15,713 nt of DNA from Candidatus Nanopelagicales bacterium (GTDB lineage Bacteria > Actinomycetota > Actinomycetes > Nanopelagicales > Nanopelagicaceae), in contig JAURJF010000020.1 of assembly GCA_030832365.1 (NCBI GenBank), positions 1 through 15,713 on the forward strand. The letters are read 5' to 3'. Of this stretch, positions 1-10,338 are shown one piece after another. The notes below the pieces were generated by a model. That model ran no database searches and was not told the origin of the DNA. It was given only the letters and a program-made list of their open reading frames with translations. The position numbers and the translations under genes were made by a program. The first letter of the stretch is position 1. Each line of letters opens with the position of its first letter.

Positions 1-155
1 TGTTTTATGCCAGAAGGTGGCCCCTAATTCAAATGCTTTCTTGCTATAGGTAAAGCCATGCTTCTTGCCCGCTGCATCAAGAATTTTCAAACCCTCATTT
101 ACAACCTCAGGGCCGATTCCATCGCCTGCGATTACCGCAAGATTAAAGTTTTTAC

Positions 156-159
<4 letters not shown>
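1..159 (-). CDS. leuB: 3-isopropylmalate dehydrogenase LeuB, N-terminal fragment (gene runs off the left edge)
   Basis: Only the first 53 codons are inside the window. The translation opens with [20 protein letters not shown], the GDGIGPE nucleotide-binding start of the isocitrate/isopropylmalate dehydrogenase family. It goes on to a [13 protein letters not shown] stretch that matches the YDLGA(R)xxH segment of actinobacterial LeuB rather than isocitrate dehydrogenase. LeuB oxidatively decarboxylates 3-isopropylmalate with NAD+ in leucine synthesis, in the cytoplasm. The ATG overlaps the serA stop codon as ATGA. There is no good Shine-Dalgarno sequence, so translation is probably coupled to serA. 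Its place behind ilvBNC-serA supports the leuB call. Substrate specificity cannot be proven from this fragment. Confidence 0.88.
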
Positions 160-2793
<2,634 letters not shown>

Positions 2794-3354
2794 TTAGTTT
2801 TGGTAGTCCTCGGTCTGGCTATGCGTCGATGAAGAAGCTAGTCCAGTTTCTTGCAAAGTTCGTTCAGCTAAAGTCGCATCGCCAATTTCTAGAGCAATGA
2901 GACCTGATTGAACCAACTCTTTGATTCCAAAGCTTGTTAGCTCACCTAATAGCGCTGCAATCTCAGCGCTACTTCCTATCGCCTCAATGGTAAGGCTGGA
3001 GGAAGCCTGGCTAACAATTGAGGCTCGATATCTGCCTAATACTGCTTCAATCTTTGAGCGATTATCTCCAGCGCTATTTACCTTAACCATTAAGAGCTCT
3101 CTTTGATGGGAGTTTTTATCTTCCATCTCTTGAATGCCGATAACGTTAACAAGCTTAAATAGCTGAGCACTCACTTGATCTAGAGCGTGCCCTTCAAGGT
3201 TTAAAACAATAGTAATTCTGGAGATCTCAGGACTCTCTGTTGGTCCCACAGCAAGTGAATCAATGTTGTATCCCCGGCGAGAAAATAACGATGCAACCCT
3301 AGCTAGAACACCTGGGCTATTTTCAACAAGGACAGAGAGGGTGTGTTGGGCCAT
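2794..3354 (-). CDS. ilvN: Acetolactate synthase small (regulatory) subunit
   Basis: IlvN binds the catalytic IlvB subunit, raises its activity and gives feedback inhibition by valine or other branched-chain amino acids. The 186-residue protein has an N-terminal ACT domain (HTLSVLVENSPGVLARVASL, then GYNIDSL), followed by the family's C-terminal domain (RELLMVKVN through about residue 165). It ends in a short polar tail. The length is slightly above the usual 160-175, because of this tail. The ATG is two bases after the ilvB stop codon and has a good AGGAG eight bases upstream, inside the end of ilvB. The two subunits are therefore likely translated in a coupled way, as expected for partners of one complex. 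Confidence 0.96.
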   Translation of the reverse strand: MAQHTLSVLVENSPGVLARVASLFSRRGYNIDSLAVGPTESPEISRITIVLNLEGHALDQVSAQLFKLVNVIGIQEMEDKNSHQRELLMVKVNSAGDNRSKIEAVLGRYRASIVSQASSSLTIEAIGSSAEIAALLGELTSFGIKELVQSGLIALEIGDATLAERTLQETGLASSSTHSQTEDYQN

Positions 3355-3356
3355 GG

Positions 3357-5096
3357 CTATAACTCCTGTGAATCCCAGTCAGGTGCCATCTCTTTGGCAA
3401 TCAAAATATCATCATTAGAAGTTCCGGCAGCCACCATGGGCCAGACCATCGCATCTCGATAAACGCTAAAGTCCACTACAACTGGGGCGTCATTAATTGC
3501 ATTTGCCTCTTTTATAATCTTATCGACATCACCCTTTGACTCACAGCGAAGACCAACACAGCCCATCGCCTCTGCAAGTTTTGCAAAATCAGGAATTCTC
3601 TTGGAGTGCAGATCAGTATTTGAATAACGCTCTTTATAAAAGAGAGTCTGCCACTGACGAACCATTCCTAGGCTCTCATTATTAATAACAGCTACCTTGA
3701 TTGGAATATCATTTAGCGCGCAGGTTACTAATTCCTGGTTTGTCATCTGGAAACAACCATCACCATCAATTGCCCAAACCGGAGTATCAGGCGCGCCAAC
3801 TTTTGCACCCATTGCAGCTGGAACTGCATAACCCATCGTTCCAAGGCCACCAGAGTTGAGCCAGGTTCTTGGTTTTTCATACTTAACAAATTGCGATGCC
3901 CACATCTGATGTTGACCAACCCCTGCAACATAGATTCCATCAGGGCCTGTAATTGCTCCGATTCGCTCAATTACATATTGTGGCGATAGCGATCCATCAC
4001 TTGGTTCGTTATATCCAAGTGGATACTTCTGGCGTAGTGAATTCATCTGCTTCCACCATTGGGTGATATCAGCCTTATTCTTAGCAAACTCAGCCTTGAC
4101 TGCAGGAATCAGCGCTCTAATGATTGGGCCAAGATCGCCAATGATTGGCACATCTGCGTAGCGATTCTTACCAATTTCTGCCGGGTCAATATCGGCATGA
4201 ATTATCTTGGCATTTGGGGCAAAAGTAGAGAGTTTTCCAGTTACTCGATCATCAAATCGAGCGCCTAAAGTAATAAGTAAATCTGCTTTCTGAAGGCCAG
4301 TAACAGCGGCAACTGTTCCATGCATTCCAGGCATACCAAGATGCTGGCTATGGCTATCAGGAAATGCCCCTCTTGCCATCAAAGTTGTAACAACTGGAGC
4401 TCCAACTAACTCTGCTAGCACAAGAAGTTCTTTTGCAGCATTAGCCTTTATTACTCCGCCGCCGATATAGAAGATAGGTTTACTTGATTGAGCGATAAGT
4501 GCTGCAGCATCTCGAATTGCCTCTGCGTTTGGTTCGATCTGCGGGTTATAACCTAGAAGAGTTAACTTCTTTGGATAGTTATAACTAGTCATCTTTTGGA
4601 GAGCATCCTTAGCAATATCAACTAGAACTGGTCCTGGCCTTCCAGATGATGCAATATAAAAAGCTTCAGCAATTGCCCGGGGAATTTGAGCAGGATCTGT
4701 GATTAAGTAATTATGTTTTGTCACCGGCATTGTGATTCCGCGGATATCAGCTTCTTGGAAGGCATCGGTTCCAATCGCAGCTGAAGGAACTTGACCGGTG
4801 ATAGCAACAAGTGGAACTGAATCCATCTGCGCATCAGCAATCGGTGTAACTAAATTTGTAGCTCCTGGCCCTGAAGTTGCAATGCATACCCCAACGCGAC
4901 CAGTTACTTGGGCATATCCAGTTGCCGCATGACCTGCTCCCTGTTCATGGCGAACTAAGATGTGGCGGATCTTTGAATCAAAGATTGGATCATATGCAGG
5001 AAGAATCGCGCCACCAGGAATACCAAACATGACATCAACGCCAGAGTCTTCTAGCGCGTTAACGAGGGCTTGAGCCCCTGTTATCTCACTTGCCAT
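3357..5096 (-). CDS. ilvB: Acetolactate (acetohydroxyacid) synthase large catalytic subunit
   Basis: IlvB joins two pyruvate molecules, or pyruvate and 2-oxobutyrate, into acetolactate or acetohydroxybutyrate. It uses thiamine diphosphate, FAD and Mg2+, and is the first common step of branched-chain synthesis. The 579 residues show the three-domain layout of the family. The N-terminal domain has [12 protein letters not shown] and the cofactor-activating Glu51 in [12 protein letters not shown] central FAD domain at about 190-330 contains GGGVI, GMPGMHG and [11 protein letters not shown]. The C-terminal domain has the GDGCFQM...NNES diphosphate/Mg motif. The ATG at 5096 has AAAGGAG nine bases upstream. 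This is the first structural gene after the promoter and attenuator at 5145-5281, followed by ilvN two bases later. Confidence 0.97.
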   Translation of the reverse strand: MASEITGAQALVNALEDSGVDVMFGIPGGAILPAYDPIFDSKIRHILVRHEQGAGHAATGYAQVTGRVGVCIATSGPGATNLVTPIADAQMDSVPLVAITGQVPSAAIGTDAFQEADIRGITMPVTKHNYLITDPAQIPRAIAEAFYIASSGRPGPVLVDIAKDALQKMTSYNYPKKLTLLGYNPQIEPNAEAIRDAAALIAQSSKPIFYIGGGVIKANAAKELLVLAELVGAPVVTTLMARGAFPDSHSQHLGMPGMHGTVAAVTGLQKADLLITLGARFDDRVTGKLSTFAPNAKIIHADIDPAEIGKNRYADVPIIGDLGPIIRALIPAVKAEFAKNKADITQWWKQMNSLRQKYPLGYNEPSDGSLSPQYVIERIGAITGPDGIYVAGVGQHQMWASQFVKYEKPRTWLNSGGLGTMGYAVPAAMGAKVGAPDTPVWAIDGDGCFQMTNQELVTCALNDIPIKVAVINNESLGMVRQWQTLFYKERYSNTDLHSKRIPDFAKLAEAMGCVGLRCESKGDVDKIIKEANAINDAPVVVDFSVYRDAMVWPMVAAGTSNDDILIAKEMAPDWDSQEL

Positions 5097-5105
5097 CTTG
5101 GTCCA

Positions 5106-5112
5106 CTCCTTT
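5106..5112 (-). promoter_or_regulatory. Ribosome binding site of ilvB
   Basis: AAAGGAG lies nine bases before the ilvB ATG and about 30 bases after the attenuator T-run. It is transcribed only if RNA polymerase passes the terminator hairpin. Confidence 0.65.
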
Positions 5113-5140
5113 CTTCCAATTCTTTTTGGCCCACTAATGC

Positions 5141-5164
5141 AAAAACCCTCAGTTTCCTGAGGGT
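5141..5164 (-). terminator. Attenuator terminator hairpin in the ilvB leader
   Basis: On the minus strand ACCCTCAG-GAAA-CTGAGGGT forms a perfect 8-bp stem capped by a GNRA-type GAAA tetraloop, with five T at its 3' end (5145-5141). It stands between the promoter and ilvB, so it terminates ilvB's own transcript rather than that of an upstream gene. Together with the upstream leader peptide this is the terminator arm of a transcription attenuator. It could also stop readthrough from ilvD. Confidence 0.85.
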
Positions 5165-5193
5165 GCGCGTGAACTTTTATCTAGTTCACGCGC
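5165..5193 (-). promoter_or_regulatory. Leader hairpin of the ilvB attenuator (ribosome-sensing stem)
   Basis: GCGCGTGAAC (5193-5184) and GTTCACGCGC (5174-5165) are exact inverted repeats, a 10-bp stem with a 9-base loop. The 5' arm contains the TGA stop of the leader peptide (5188-5186), so a ribosome finishing the peptide would physically prevent this stem. The 3' arm touches the terminator stem directly. Two flanking pairings could extend this hairpin and disrupt the terminator: AGTGGT at 5207-5202 with ACCCT at 5164-5160 (one bulged base), or TTTCAGT at 5211-5205 with ACTGAGG at 5153-5147 (five Watson-Crick and two G-U pairs). Which one acts as antiterminator is inference. Confidence 0.75.
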
Positions 5194-5245
5194 AGCGAAT
5201 CACCACTGAAACAAGTGCTATTACAGAAGTTGATTTCGCTGACAT
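5186..5245 (-). CDS. Putative branched-chain leader peptide of the ilvBNC attenuator (19 aa, leaderless)
   Basis: The ATG at 5245 opens a 19-codon frame, MSAKSTSVIALVSVVIRCA, ending in TGA. Seven of the nine residues from Val8 to Ile16 are Val, Ile or Leu (V-I-A-L-V-S-V-V-I), the composition expected of a peptide whose translation rate reports branched-chain aminoacyl-tRNA supply. The -10 element ends eight bases before the ATG, so transcription should begin at or within a base or two of the start codon. Translation would then be leaderless, which is common in Actinobacteria and known for other actinobacterial leader peptides. The peptide probably has no function beyond being translated. Ribosome stalling at the Val/Ile codons (5224-5198) would let the downstream stem form; completion would place the ribosome on it. 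Confidence 0.8.
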   Translation of the reverse strand: MSAKSTSVIALVSVVIRCA

Positions 5246-5253
5246 GTGGATAA
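5245..5253 (-). other. Perfect DnaA-box 9-mer over the ilvB start point
   Basis: TTATCCACA, the canonical DnaA-box sequence, begins at the last base of the -10 element and ends on the first base of the leader peptide ATG. A bound protein here would block the promoter. One isolated box may be chance; a second, one-mismatch copy (TTATCCACC) lies upstream of obg at 14216-14224. Confidence 0.4.
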
Positions 5254-5281
5254 GTATCCCCTGATAAAAAGTTTGAGTCAA
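5253..5281 (-). promoter_or_regulatory. sigma70-type promoter of the ilvBNC-serA-leuB operon
   Basis: TTGACT (5281-5276) and GATACT (5258-5253) are separated by exactly 17 bases on the minus strand. Both hexamers are close to the TTGACA/TATAAT consensus. The predicted start point is around 5247-5245, at the first base of the leader peptide ATG. It lies just downstream of ilvD and is the only strong promoter I find in the left half of the window. Confidence 0.82.
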
Positions 5282-5312
5282 CCCTTAAGACGGCCATCTC
5301 ACAATATGAACG

Positions 5313-5324
5313 GGGATTAATCCC
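5313..5324 (-). repeat. Perfect 12-bp palindrome GGGATTAATCCC downstream of ilvD
   Basis: The palindrome starts three bases after the ilvD stop codon and ends about 30 bases before the -35 element of the ilvB promoter. As RNA it could form only a 4-bp stem with a TTAA loop and has no T-run, so it is a poor terminator. As DNA it is a possible operator for a dimeric regulator of ilvB. No protein can be assigned. Confidence 0.35.
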
Positions 5325-5327
5325 AAC

Positions 5328-7004
5328 TTAGTCGCAGACCGCGCCCTTTGATGCTGATCCCACAAGCTTTACATACTTACCCAATACCCCAGAGGTATAC
5401 CTACTTGGTAGCGGCTTAAAGCTTGCCCTTCTCTTTGCTAACTCACTCTCGTCAAGTAATAGATCCAAAGTTCTAGCAGTGATATCAATACGAATTCGAT
5501 CGCCATCTTTAACAAGTGCAATTGCTCCACCATCACTTGCCTCTGGTGCAACATGGCCCACACATAACCCTGTTGTGCCACCGGAGAATCTGCCATCGGT
5601 AATTAAAAGAACAGATTTCCCAAGACCTGCGCCTTTAATTGCGCCGGTAATCATTAACATCTCGCGCATCCCAGGACCACCTTTTGGTCCTTCATAACGA
5701 ATTACTACGACATCTCCTGCTGTAATAGTTCCATCTTCTAAAGCTTGCATTGCAGCTTGCTCTCGATCAAAGACTCGGGCAGGTCCTTCGAAGGAGTCAA
5801 CTCCAACTCCAGCAACCTTTGTCACTGCGCCATCTTTAGCAAGTGAACCACTTAAAATTGTGATACCGCCACTTACGCCCATCGGACTTTTTACCGCTCT
5901 TAATATTTCGCCATCAGGATCTGGTGGATTGATATCAGCTAAATTCTCAGCCATAGTTTTTCCAGTGACTGTTAAACAATCTCCATGAAGTAGGCCAGCA
6001 TCAAGTAGGGCCTTTAATATCACTGGAATTCCTCCGACTTTGTCGACATCGCTCATGACAAATCTGCCAAATGGTTTTAAGTCGCCAAGTAGTGGGACCT
6101 TTGAGCCAATGCGATGGAAATCATTTAAGGTTAAATCAACCTTTGCTTCATGTGCAATTGCTAGCAAGTGAAGAACAGCATTAGTTGATCCACCTAGGGC
6201 CATAAGGGCAGTAATGGCATTTTCAAATGCTTGCTTACTCAAAATATCTCTTGTGGTTATTCCCGCTCTTATGAGTTCAACAACAGCTGCCCCTGACTTA
6301 ACTGCATAACTATCACGCCGGCGATCAACTGCTGGCGGAGCAGCAGAGCCAGGAAGTGATAGACCGATGGCTTCACCAACAGTTGCCATGGTGTTTGCGG
6401 TATACATCCCGCCGCAGGCACCTTCACCTGGACAGATTGCGCGCTCAATTTTATCGACCTGCTCTTGAGAAATTAATCCCCTGGCGCATGCTCCAACTGC
6501 TTCGAAGGCGTCAATGATGGTGACATCTTTTCCATCAACTTGTCCTGGAAGAGTAGAGCCGGCATAGACAAAGACGCTAGCAACATCAAGTCGCGCTGCT
6601 GCCATCATCATTCCTGGAAGGGACTTGTCACAACCAGCAAATGTGACCATGCCATCAAATCTCTCTGCTTGCATCACAGTTTCAACAGAGTCTGCAATGA
6701 CTTCTCTTGAAACTAATGAGAAGTGCATTCCTTCATGGCCCATTGATATGCCATCAGAGACTGAGATGGTGCCGAACTGCATTGGAAATCCACCTGCATC
6801 AAGCACTCCTTGCTTTGATGCTTTTGCTAAACGATCTAACGAGAGATTACATGGCGTGATTTCATTCCAAGAAGATGCAATTCCTATTTGTGGCTTAACC
6901 CAATCTTCATCTTTCATTCCTACTGCTCTAAGCATTCCGCGAGCAGGAGCGCGCTCAAGACCATCAGTTACAAGTCCAGAACGCGGCTTCATTGGATTTG
7001 TCAT
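5328..7004 (-). CDS. ilvD: Dihydroxy-acid dehydratase ([2Fe-2S] type)
   Basis: IlvD dehydrates 2,3-dihydroxy-isovalerate and -methylvalerate to the 2-oxo acids, the third common step of valine/isoleucine synthesis. The 558-residue protein carries the three cysteines expected for a [2Fe-2S] cluster: Cys52 (ITPCNLS), Cys125 (GCDKSLPGM) and Cys197 ([14 protein letters not shown]). The family C-terminus with [19 protein letters not shown], which includes the substrate-site region, is present. The chosen ATG is 14 bases after the gatB stop and has no recognisable Shine-Dalgarno sequence. A second in-frame ATG four codons later (M5) has none either. ilvD lies upstream of the ilvB promoter and attenuator, so it is probably co-transcribed with gatB and escapes that control. 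Transcripts might read through into ilvB. Confidence 0.97.
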   Translation of the reverse strand: MTNPMKPRSGLVTDGLERAPARGMLRAVGMKDEDWVKPQIGIASSWNEITPCNLSLDRLAKASKQGVLDAGGFPMQFGTISVSDGISMGHEGMHFSLVSREVIADSVETVMQAERFDGMVTFAGCDKSLPGMMMAAARLDVASVFVYAGSTLPGQVDGKDVTIIDAFEAVGACARGLISQEQVDKIERAICPGEGACGGMYTANTMATVGEAIGLSLPGSAAPPAVDRRRDSYAVKSGAAVVELIRAGITTRDILSKQAFENAITALMALGGSTNAVLHLLAIAHEAKVDLTLNDFHRIGSKVPLLGDLKPFGRFVMSDVDKVGGIPVILKALLDAGLLHGDCLTVTGKTMAENLADINPPDPDGEILRAVKSPMGVSGGITILSGSLAKDGAVTKVAGVGVDSFEGPARVFDREQAAMQALEDGTITAGDVVVIRYEGPKGGPGMREMLMITGAIKGAGLGKSVLLITDGRFSGGTTGLCVGHVAPEASDGGAIALVKDGDRIRIDITARTLDLLLDESELAKRRASFKPLPSRYTSGVLGKYVKLVGSASKGAVCD

Positions 7005-7017
7005 GAGTTAATTCTAC

Positions 7018-8520
7018 TTATCCCTGTCCTAAATGCTTGAGAAGAAGATCGCGCACCTTTGCTGCATCAGCTTGACCCTTTGATTCCTTCATTACTGCGC
7101 CAATTAAAGCTCCTGAGGCTGGAATATTTCCCCCTCTAACCTTTTCAGCAACATCTGGAGCCGCCGCGATTGCTCGCTCAATTGCTGCCATTAATGATGA
7201 ATCATCGGAGACAACTTTGATGCCACGAGTCTCAATTATTTTTGCCACGCTACCCTCGCCATTAATTAGCGCCTCAACAACCTGGCGAGCTAATTTATCG
7301 GTTAACTCTCCCTTAACAATTAGGGTGATAACTTCAGCAACATCTGCAGCGCTAATAGCTAGATCTGCTGCAGCTACCGCCTTCTCATTAGCAATTCTGG
7401 CTATTTCACCCAACCACCAAGAACGGGCGCGCGTTGGATCAGCTCCCAATTTCACTGTCGCCTCAACTAAATCTAGAACTTCAGCATTAATCATCGCTGC
7501 CATCTCTTTATCTGGCACCTGCCAAGCCTCTTGCAACTTCTTTCTTCTAACCGAGGGTTTTTCTGGAAGGTTTGAAGCAATCTTTGCAATTAACTCTTTA
7601 CTTGGAGCGATGGGAACCAAATCTGGCTCTGGAAAATATCGGTAATCCTCGGCTTGTTCCTTTGAGCGCCCAGATGTTGTTAGACCAGTATCTTCATGGA
7701 AATGTCTAGTCTCCTGTATTACTCGCTGATTGGAATTTAGAAGTTCGGCATGGCGAATCATCTCGGACCTAATTGCTCGCTCTACTGACTTAAGTGAGTT
7801 GACATTCTTAGTCTCACTTCTTGTTCCAAGTTTCTCAGAGCCTATTGGTCGAAGTGAGACGTTAGCATCGCAGCGCAGTGATCCCTGCTCCATCTTCACA
7901 TCACTTACCCCAAGGCCGCGCAGAACATCTCGAAGCTCTGAGACATATGCCTTGGCAACTTCTGGCGCATATTTGCCGCATCCATTAACAATCTTTGTAA
8001 CGATCTCAACTAATGGAATTCCAGCTCGGTTGTAATCAAGAAGTGAGTAATCAGCTCCGTGAATGCGACCAGTCGCCCCTCCCATATGAAGTGATTTTCC
8101 AGTGTCCTCTTCCATATGAACCCGTTCAATTTCAATTCTAAAGTCCTTGCTTCCTTCATCTGTATCAATTGTGATATCTAGATATCCATTGGTGCAGATT
8201 GGCTCGTCATATTGCGAAGTTTGAAAATTCTTTGGCATATCTGGATAAAAGTAGTTCTTCCTTGCAAAGCGACTATATGGCGCAATAGAGCAATTAAGAG
8301 CTAGCCCAATTGCAATTGTGTATTCAATGGCTTTTCCATTCACTACAGGCAGAGCCCCAGGAAGACCTAAACAGACCGGGCAGGTCTGAGTATTAGCAGC
8401 TGCTCCAAAGACTGTATTGCAGCCACAGAACATTTTTGATGCTGTGCCTAATTCGACGTGAACTTCAAGACCCAGCGATGGTTCATATTTAGCAATTACC
8501 TCTTCATATTTAAGCGCCAT
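7018..8520 (-). CDS. gatB: Asp-tRNA(Asn)/Glu-tRNA(Gln) amidotransferase subunit B
   Basis: GatB recognises mischarged Glu-tRNA(Gln) or Asp-tRNA(Asn) and phosphorylates the attached side chain so that ammonia from GatA can amidate it. The 500 residues begin [26 protein letters not shown]. The signature continues with four cysteines, Cys32, Cys34, Cys47 and Cys50 (FCGC...CPVC), the zinc-knuckle version of the family. [13 protein letters not shown] and RCDANVSLR mark the kinase core. The C-terminal third is the helical YqeY/GatB tRNA-binding domain ([19 protein letters not shown]). A GTG frame start 48 bases upstream would sit inside gatA and add a non-family extension, so it is rejected. The chosen ATG shares one base with the gatA stop (TAATG) and has GGGAG seven bases upstream. 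Confidence 0.96.
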   Translation of the reverse strand: MALKYEEVIAKYEPSLGLEVHVELGTASKMFCGCNTVFGAAANTQTCPVCLGLPGALPVVNGKAIEYTIAIGLALNCSIAPYSRFARKNYFYPDMPKNFQTSQYDEPICTNGYLDITIDTDEGSKDFRIEIERVHMEEDTGKSLHMGGATGRIHGADYSLLDYNRAGIPLVEIVTKIVNGCGKYAPEVAKAYVSELRDVLRGLGVSDVKMEQGSLRCDANVSLRPIGSEKLGTRSETKNVNSLKSVERAIRSEMIRHAELLNSNQRVIQETRHFHEDTGLTTSGRSKEQAEDYRYFPEPDLVPIAPSKELIAKIASNLPEKPSVRRKKLQEAWQVPDKEMAAMINAEVLDLVEATVKLGADPTRARSWWLGEIARIANEKAVAAADLAISAADVAEVITLIVKGELTDKLARQVVEALINGEGSVAKIIETRGIKVVSDDSSLMAAIERAIAAAPDVAEKVRGGNIPASGALIGAVMKESKGQADAAKVRDLLLKHLGQG

Positions 8521-10004
8521 TACTTTGCTCCCAGCTTTGGAGCAGAATTTAGAATTGGTCCCTGCCACTTAGTATTTAACTCTACTTCAAGGGCAGCGCC
8601 GACTTTATACATCAAATCATCTTTCATAGCTGGGGCCATTATTTGAAATCCAGCTGGCAGCCCATCTTCAGCGGCAAGTCCTGATGGAAGTGACATACCG
8701 CCGATTCCTGCAAGGTTAGTTGGGATTGTTGCAATGTCATTTAAATACATCGCAATCGGATCATTGGACTTCTCGCCAATCTTAAAGGCAGTTGTTGGAG
8801 CTGTTGGTGAAACTAAGACATCTGCTAATTTAAAGGCGCTCTCAAAATCACGTGAGATTAGAGTTCTAACCTTCTGCGCGCTTCCATAATAGGCATCGTA
8901 ATAACCACTTGAGAGTGCATATGTTCCAAGGATAATTCTGCGCTTCACTTCCCTGCCAAAACCAATCTGTCTTGTGGAATTCATTACCTCTTCAGCAGAT
9001 CCCTGACCACTTCTTATTCCATAACGCATCGCATCAAAGCGAGCAAGATTTGAAGAGCACTCACTTGGCGCAATTAAGTAGTAGGCAGCTAAGGCATAAT
9101 CAAAGTATTTACAGGATACTTCTACAATCTCAGCGCCAAGTGATGCCAGAATTTCTAAGGATTCATTAAATAGTTTTAAGACTCCAGCTTGATATCCATC
9201 TCCTTGAAGTTCTTTAATAACTCCAATCTTCATTCCCTTTACATTTCCATCCTTAGCAGCGGCAACAACTGCTGGAACTGGGGCGTTAATAGATGTGGAA
9301 TCTAGGGGGTCATGGCCGGCAATTGCTTCATGGAGATATGCCGCATCAAGAACCGTTCTAGCACATGGACCTGCTTGATCAAGAGATGATGAAAAGGCAA
9401 CTAAGCCATATCTTGAAACTCCGCCATAGGTTGGTTTAACTCCAACAGTTCCTGTTACTGCAGCTGGCTGACGAATTGATCCTCCAGTATCAGTTCCAAT
9501 TGCAAGGGGTGCTTGAAATGATGCTAGAGAAGCAGATGAGCCGCCACCTGATCCGCCAGGGATGCGAGTTAAATCCCAAGGATTTTTAGTGGGGCCATAA
9601 GCTGAATTTTCAGTAGATGAACCCATAGCAAACTCATCCATATTGGTTTTACCTAGAATTACTATGCCGTTTTCTTTTAACTTTCTAACAATTGTTGAAT
9701 CATAAGGAGGGCGCCATCCCTCTAACATCTTTGAGCCACAGGTAGTAGGAATTCCTTTTTGAACTAAAACATCTTTAAGAGCTAGTGGAACACCAGCTAA
9801 GGCAGGCATTTTCTCTCCAGCGCTTCTCTTTGCATCAACTTGGCTGGCCTGCTCTAAAGCTCCCTGGGTATCAACATGGAGAAAGGCATGAACCTGCTCG
9901 TCAACTTCACCGATCTGTTTTAGATGAGCTTTAGTTAACTCAACGCTAGTGATTTCGCCCTTTGATAGAGCCTCTGCCATCTCAACTGCGCTCTTGTTAA
10001 TCAT
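8520..10004 (-). CDS. gatA: Asp-tRNA(Asn)/Glu-tRNA(Gln) amidotransferase subunit A (glutaminase)
   Basis: GatA hydrolyses glutamine and channels the ammonia to GatB. It is an amidase-signature enzyme of 494 residues. The Ser-cisSer-Lys triad is visible as Lys77 (LALKD), Ser156 in the glycine-rich [10 protein letters not shown] stretch, and nucleophile Ser176 in [32 protein letters not shown] follows as usual. The ATG at 10004 shares one base with the gatC stop (TGATG). A GTG one codon earlier (10007) is an equally open start and would add one residue. The C-terminal part up to [11 protein letters not shown] is complete. The order gatC-gatA-gatB with one-base overlaps suggests matched synthesis of the three subunits. 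Confidence 0.96.
   Translation of the reverse strand: MINKSAVEMAEALSKGEITSVELTKAHLKQIGEVDEQVHAFLHVDTQGALEQASQVDAKRSAGEKMPALAGVPLALKDVLVQKGIPTTCGSKMLEGWRPPYDSTIVRKLKENGIVILGKTNMDEFAMGSSTENSAYGPTKNPWDLTRIPGGSGGGSSASLASFQAPLAIGTDTGGSIRQPAAVTGTVGVKPTYGGVSRYGLVAFSSSLDQAGPCARTVLDAAYLHEAIAGHDPLDSTSINAPVPAVVAAAKDGNVKGMKIGVIKELQGDGYQAGVLKLFNESLEILASLGAEIVEVSCKYFDYALAAYYLIAPSECSSNLARFDAMRYGIRSGQGSAEEVMNSTRQIGFGREVKRRIILGTYALSSGYYDAYYGSAQKVRTLISRDFESAFKLADVLVSPTAPTTAFKIGEKSNDPIAMYLNDIATIPTNLAGIGGMSLPSGLAAEDGLPAGFQIMAPAMKDDLMYKVGAALEVELNTKWQGPILNSAPKLGAK
8528..8532 (-). promoter_or_regulatory. Ribosome binding site of gatB, decides the start
   Basis: GGGAG seven bases before the ATG at 8520, within the last codons of gatA. 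It supports the short gatB start that overlaps the gatA stop by one base. Confidence 0.6.
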
Positions 10005-10300
10005 CACTCTTCACCCAAAATCTGTGGAACTTTAAATCTCTGCTCCTCTTGCTCTGGAGCTCCAGATAGAGCTTCCTGCGGAGTAAGACTTGGGCGTACT
10101 ACATCCTCGCGAAAGACATTTACAAGAGGGAGTGGATGAGAAGTTGGAGGAACATCTTCGCCTGCAACTTCTTGAACTCGCGCAACTGCATCAAGAATTA
10201 CTGAAAGCTCTTTAGCAAGACCAGCTAATTCATCCTCTGATAAATCAATGCGAGCTAGTTTGGCTAGATTTGCCACATCATCGCGCGAGATATTAGACAT
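10004..10300 (-). CDS. gatC: Asp-tRNA(Asn)/Glu-tRNA(Gln) amidotransferase subunit C
   Basis: GatC is the small subunit that wraps around GatA and GatB and stabilises the complex. The 98-residue length is typical. The N-terminus [34 protein letters not shown] is the conserved helical segment, and the C-terminal half contains the expected LREDVV-like stretch ([18 protein letters not shown]). An upstream in-frame GTG at 10309 would add three residues (MTY). It is rejected because AAGGTGA covers it and is correctly placed, five bases, before the ATG at 10300. The gene begins 38 bp after proA, the longest gap in the obg-to-ilvD chain, and I see no clear promoter there. Confidence 0.94.
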   Translation of the reverse strand: MSNISRDDVANLAKLARIDLSEDELAGLAKELSVILDAVARVQEVAGEDVPPTSHPLPLVNVFREDVVRPSLTPQEALSGAPEQEEQRFKVPQILGEE

Positions 10301-10305
10301 ATAGG

Positions 10306-10312
10306 TCACCTT
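10306..10312 (-). promoter_or_regulatory. Ribosome binding site of gatC, decides the start
   Basis: AAGGTGA five bases before the ATG at 10300. It includes the alternative GTG codon, which makes that codon unlikely as the start. Confidence 0.55.
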
Positions 10313-10338
10313 ACCGAAGAGCTATCGCAAGCAGCGAA

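Noticed and set aside
3743..3970. Minus-strand alternative frame of 75 codons inside ilvB
   Set aside because: Out of frame within the strongly conserved diphosphate-binding part of ilvB; no ribosome binding site or family match.
5070..5264. Plus-strand open frame of 64 codons across the ilvB leader region
   Set aside because: It is antisense to the promoter, leader peptide and attenuator, and its translation resembles no family. The minus-strand regulatory reading explains the sequence fully.
7217..7645. Plus-strand open frame of 142 codons opposite gatB
   Set aside because: It is the longest antisense frame, but it lies entirely within conserved gatB sequence and its Ala/Ser/Thr-rich translation is typical of a shadow frame.
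8521..8568. Sixteen-residue N-terminal extension of gatB from an upstream GTG
   Set aside because: It would lie inside the end of gatA and not resemble GatB. The TAATG overlap with GGGAG upstream fits better.
10298..10325. TTGCGA and TATATG as a promoter for gatC
   Set aside because: The spacing of about 21 bases is too long, and the -10 candidate overlaps the start codon.
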